A DNA stretch of 42,748 nt from contig JAMCZE010000011.1 of the NCBI GenBank assembly GCA_023485845.1, forward strand, positions 1-42,748, written 5' to 3'. This stretch comes from Patescibacteria group bacterium (GTDB lineage Bacteria > Patescibacteriota > Microgenomatia > JAMCZE01). Shown in pieces: positions 41,322 through 42,748 of the stretch. The notes beneath the pieces are model-generated. The model was not told the origin of the DNA. It was given only the letters and a program-made list of their open reading frames with translations, and ran no database searches. The position numbers were made by a program, and so were the translations under genes. Numbering within the stretch: the first letter of the stretch is position 1; every line of letters begins with the position of its first letter.

Positions 41322-41504
41322 TTATTTCATGATTTTTTCTAAATCTTCAGGTTTATATCTTCTGTCACCACGCTCGTTTACCCTAATAGCTTTTAATTTT
41401 CCGCTTTTATCCCACCGTCTTAGCGTCTCTACATGGACATTCAATACCTCCGCTACTTGGCGGATGGTTAACAGTTTTGGAAGTGTCGTGTTTTTCTTCG
41501 GCAT
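41322..41504 (-). CDS. MerR/excisionase-type helix-turn-helix regulator
   Basis: 60 residues, almost only a winged HTH: 'LLTIRQVAEVLNVHVETLRRWDKSGKLKAIR' (the 'TIRQVAEVLNV...LRRWDKSGKL' motif) and 'GDRRYKPEDLEKIM'. Such small DNA-binding proteins act as excisionases or repressors. It is preceded by GAGG, and TATAAT (minus strand, 41521-41516) suggests its own promoter. It ends 20 nt before the TrlF-like gene and probably controls it, or acts as directionality factor for the element. Confidence 0.82.
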   Translation of the reverse strand: MPKKNTTLPKLLTIRQVAEVLNVHVETLRRWDKSGKLKAIRVNERGDRRYKPEDLEKIMK

Positions 41505-41567
41505 ACCTCAACATAATTATACATAAGTCGATATAAAACATAAAGAGTTTATGGAGAATAAATATTC

Positions 41568-41596
41568 TTGACTTATTGCAACTGATTTGCAATAAT
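41568..41596 (+). promoter_or_regulatory. Fur/Zur-type operator overlapping a sigma70 promoter
   Basis: TTGACT (41568-41573) and AATAAT (41591-41596) form a promoter with a 17-nt spacer. Half-sites TTATTGCAA (41573-41581) and TTGCAATAA (41587-41595) form a perfect inverted repeat around 5 nt and cover spacer and -10. A bound Fur-family repressor would block RNA polymerase. It precedes the Fur-type gene, whose ATG lies only about 13 nt behind the -10. Confidence 0.8.
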
Positions 41597-41608
41597 ATCT
41601 CAAGAACT

Positions 41609-42013
41609 ATGGAAGAAATTGCTAAAACGCTTCAACAAAAAGGTTATCGCTTCACCAAGCAAAGGCAACAGGTTTTTGATGCTCTGACCTCATCCCCACA
41701 AACTGTTGAAGAAATTGTTGCCTCCCTTAGGAATAAAGATATAAGTATTGATAAAGTAACTGTGTATAGAACACTCGATTGTTTTGTCAATCTCGGTCTT
41801 GTCAGTAAAACCCAGTTCAAAGACAAAACTGCCAAATATGAACTTTTGGTGGCAGCCAATCACCATCACCACTTAGTTTGTGATAAATGTGGGTCTGTGG
41901 AAGATATCCCACTGGATGATTCCATTCTTCTCAAGAGGGTTCGTAAACAAACAGATTTTCAGGTTAAAAGTCACTCATTAGAATTTTTTGGCATTTGCGC
42001 TCATTGCCAATGA
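41609..42013 (+). CDS. Fur-family metal regulator, probably Zur
   Basis: 134 residues: winged helix (about 1-80, 'GYRFTKQRQQVFDAL', 'VTVYRTLDCFVNLGLV') and the metal/dimer domain with HHHH (85-88), CDKC (91-94) and CAHC (130-133). The two Cys pairs form the structural zinc site. ATG 41609 is chosen; a TTG at 41576 would lie inside the operator. It sits just before a ZnuA-type gene and behind a palindromic operator, so zinc-responsive autoregulation is likely. The metal cannot be proven from sequence. Confidence 0.9.
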   Translation: MEEIAKTLQQKGYRFTKQRQQVFDALTSSPQTVEEIVASLRNKDISIDKVTVYRTLDCFVNLGLVSKTQFKDKTAKYELLVAANHHHHLVCDKCGSVEDIPLDDSILLKRVRKQTDFQVKSHSLEFFGICAHCQ

Positions 42014-42033
42014 TATGAAAGGGGAAATGATCT

Positions 42034-42748
42034 ATGTCTAAAAAATTACTTTATTTTGCAGTTGTGATTTTAGCAGTCGTTGGAGTTGTCTTTTTTATCA
42101 GTAAACGATCATTCCAACAGAACCAAACGGTAAACGACAACAAGCTTCAGGTTATAACAACTCTCTATCCTCTTTATGATTTTGTTAAAAATGTCGGACA
42201 AGATAAGGCTGAGGTAACACTTCTTCTTCCTCCTGGAGTTGAGCCGCACGCTTTTGAACCCAAACCAAATGATGTCATGGCAATTAACCAAGCGGATGTC
42301 TTTGTTTATACTGGCAAGTTTATGGAAGTTTGGGCGGAAGATATTCTTAAGGGCGTAACAAACAAAGATCTCAAAGCGGTTGATACTAGCGAAGGCATTA
42401 AACTGATTCTCTCAGAATTTCATGATGAGGACGAACCAGCAGGTTCAAGTGACCCTCACATCTGGCTTGATTTTAACAATGCGCAGGTTATGGTAGATAA
42501 CATCACCCAGGGTTTAATTGAGAAAGATCCTATCAATAAAGATTTCTATCTAGCCAATGCTGTCTCGTATAAGAAAAAACTCCAGGAGTTGGACGAGCAG
42601 TATAAGACGATATTAAACACTTGCAAAATAAAGGATGTTGTTTATGGTGGGCATTATGCCTTCGGCTATCTGACTAAGCGATATGGTTTAAATTATGTAG
42701 CTGCTCAAGGCATTGCTCCTGATTCAGAACCAACTGCAAACGATATGG
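42034..42748 (+). CDS. ZnuA-type zinc/manganese ABC transporter binding protein (partial)
   Basis: Translated from the sequence because the stop is beyond the window: 238 codons. N-terminal membrane/signal segment (about 5-22), then 'VITTLYPLYDFVKNVGQDKAEVTLLLPPG' (start of SBP_bac_9; 'VEPHAFEPKPNDV' gives the first metal His), 'DPHIWLDFNNA' (second His), 'YGGHYAFGYL' (third His) and 'APDSEPTA'. The acidic/His loop between the first two is short ('SEFHDEDEPAG'). AAAGGGG precedes the ATG. It lies 20 nt behind the Fur/Zur gene and is thus co-regulated; ZnuB/C genes probably follow outside the window. Confidence 0.9.
   Translation, partial: MSKKLLYFAVVILAVVGVVFFISKRSFQQNQTVNDNKLQVITTLYPLYDFVKNVGQDKAEVTLLLPPGVEPHAFEPKPNDVMAINQADVFVYTGKFMEVWAEDILKGVTNKDLKAVDTSEGIKLILSEFHDEDEPAGSSDPHIWLDFNNAQVMVDNITQGLIEKDPINKDFYLANAVSYKKKLQELDEQYKTILNTCKIKDVVYGGHYAFGYLTKRYGLNYVAAQGIAPDSEPTANDM

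Noticed and set aside
1-42748. CRISPR array or rRNA genes
   Set aside because: No regularly spaced direct repeats and no rRNA-like conserved blocks were seen by reading. A faint likeness of 38212-38232 to a 16S segment is too short and imperfect.

Overview
The window looks like a piece of a Patescibacteria (Candidate Phyla Radiation) genome, probably Microgenomates-like. This is inferred, not proven. The signs are very tight packing with many stop/start overlaps, short versions of GatA, GatB, HolA and L19, a murT/gatD pair, small dispersed GC-rich palindromes (one inside polX), and tRNA genes of which only some encode CCA.

Region 1 (1-530) holds nested insertion-sequence debris: the end of an IS3-type element inserted into an already disrupted zinc-ribbon transposase. 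Region 2 (about 620-9300) is the tail, lysis and integration part of a siphovirus-like prophage: tape measure, Dit-like and Tal/hub-like proteins, a small baseplate protein, two fibre or receptor-binding candidates, two holin candidates around a papain-fold (C39-like) endolysin with a frameshifted C-terminus, a coiled-coil membrane protein, and a tyrosine integrase. A 44-nt leader is repeated, without gaps, in front of two of the tail operons.

Region 3 (9.3-30.1 kb) is the chromosomal core. It has a LysM protein and tRNA-Asp on the minus strand. On the plus strand follows a long co-directional block: polX, lemA, htpX, murT, gatD, gatC, gatA, gatB, a GGDEF protein, dnaE, rplS, tRNA-Lys, tRNA-Glu and typA. 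Next come a secreted glycosidase-like protein, a phage-type metallopeptidase, holA-like, a phosphohexomutase and ppsA. This block covers replication and repair, peptidoglycan amidation, glutaminyl/asparaginyl-tRNA formation, translation and gluconeogenic/sugar-phosphate steps.

Region 4 (30.1-42.7 kb) begins with an FG-GAP/VCBS surface-protein gene that appears cut by a site-specific element carrying a large serine recombinase. The recombinase reading frame now runs into the host gene. Behind it, in AT-richer DNA, are small element genes of unknown function (two tandem-paralogue pairs, a DUF5659-like protein, a zinc ribbon), two strongly structured non-coding segments (about 36.48-36.61 kb and 38.10-38.31 kb), a membrane-anchored protein, and a TrlF-like PHP-plus-SMC-type ATPase with its own small HTH regulator (a defence candidate). 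The window ends in a Fur/Zur-type regulator with a palindromic operator on its promoter, followed by a ZnuA-type binding protein cut off by the window edge. The right end of the integrated element was not found.
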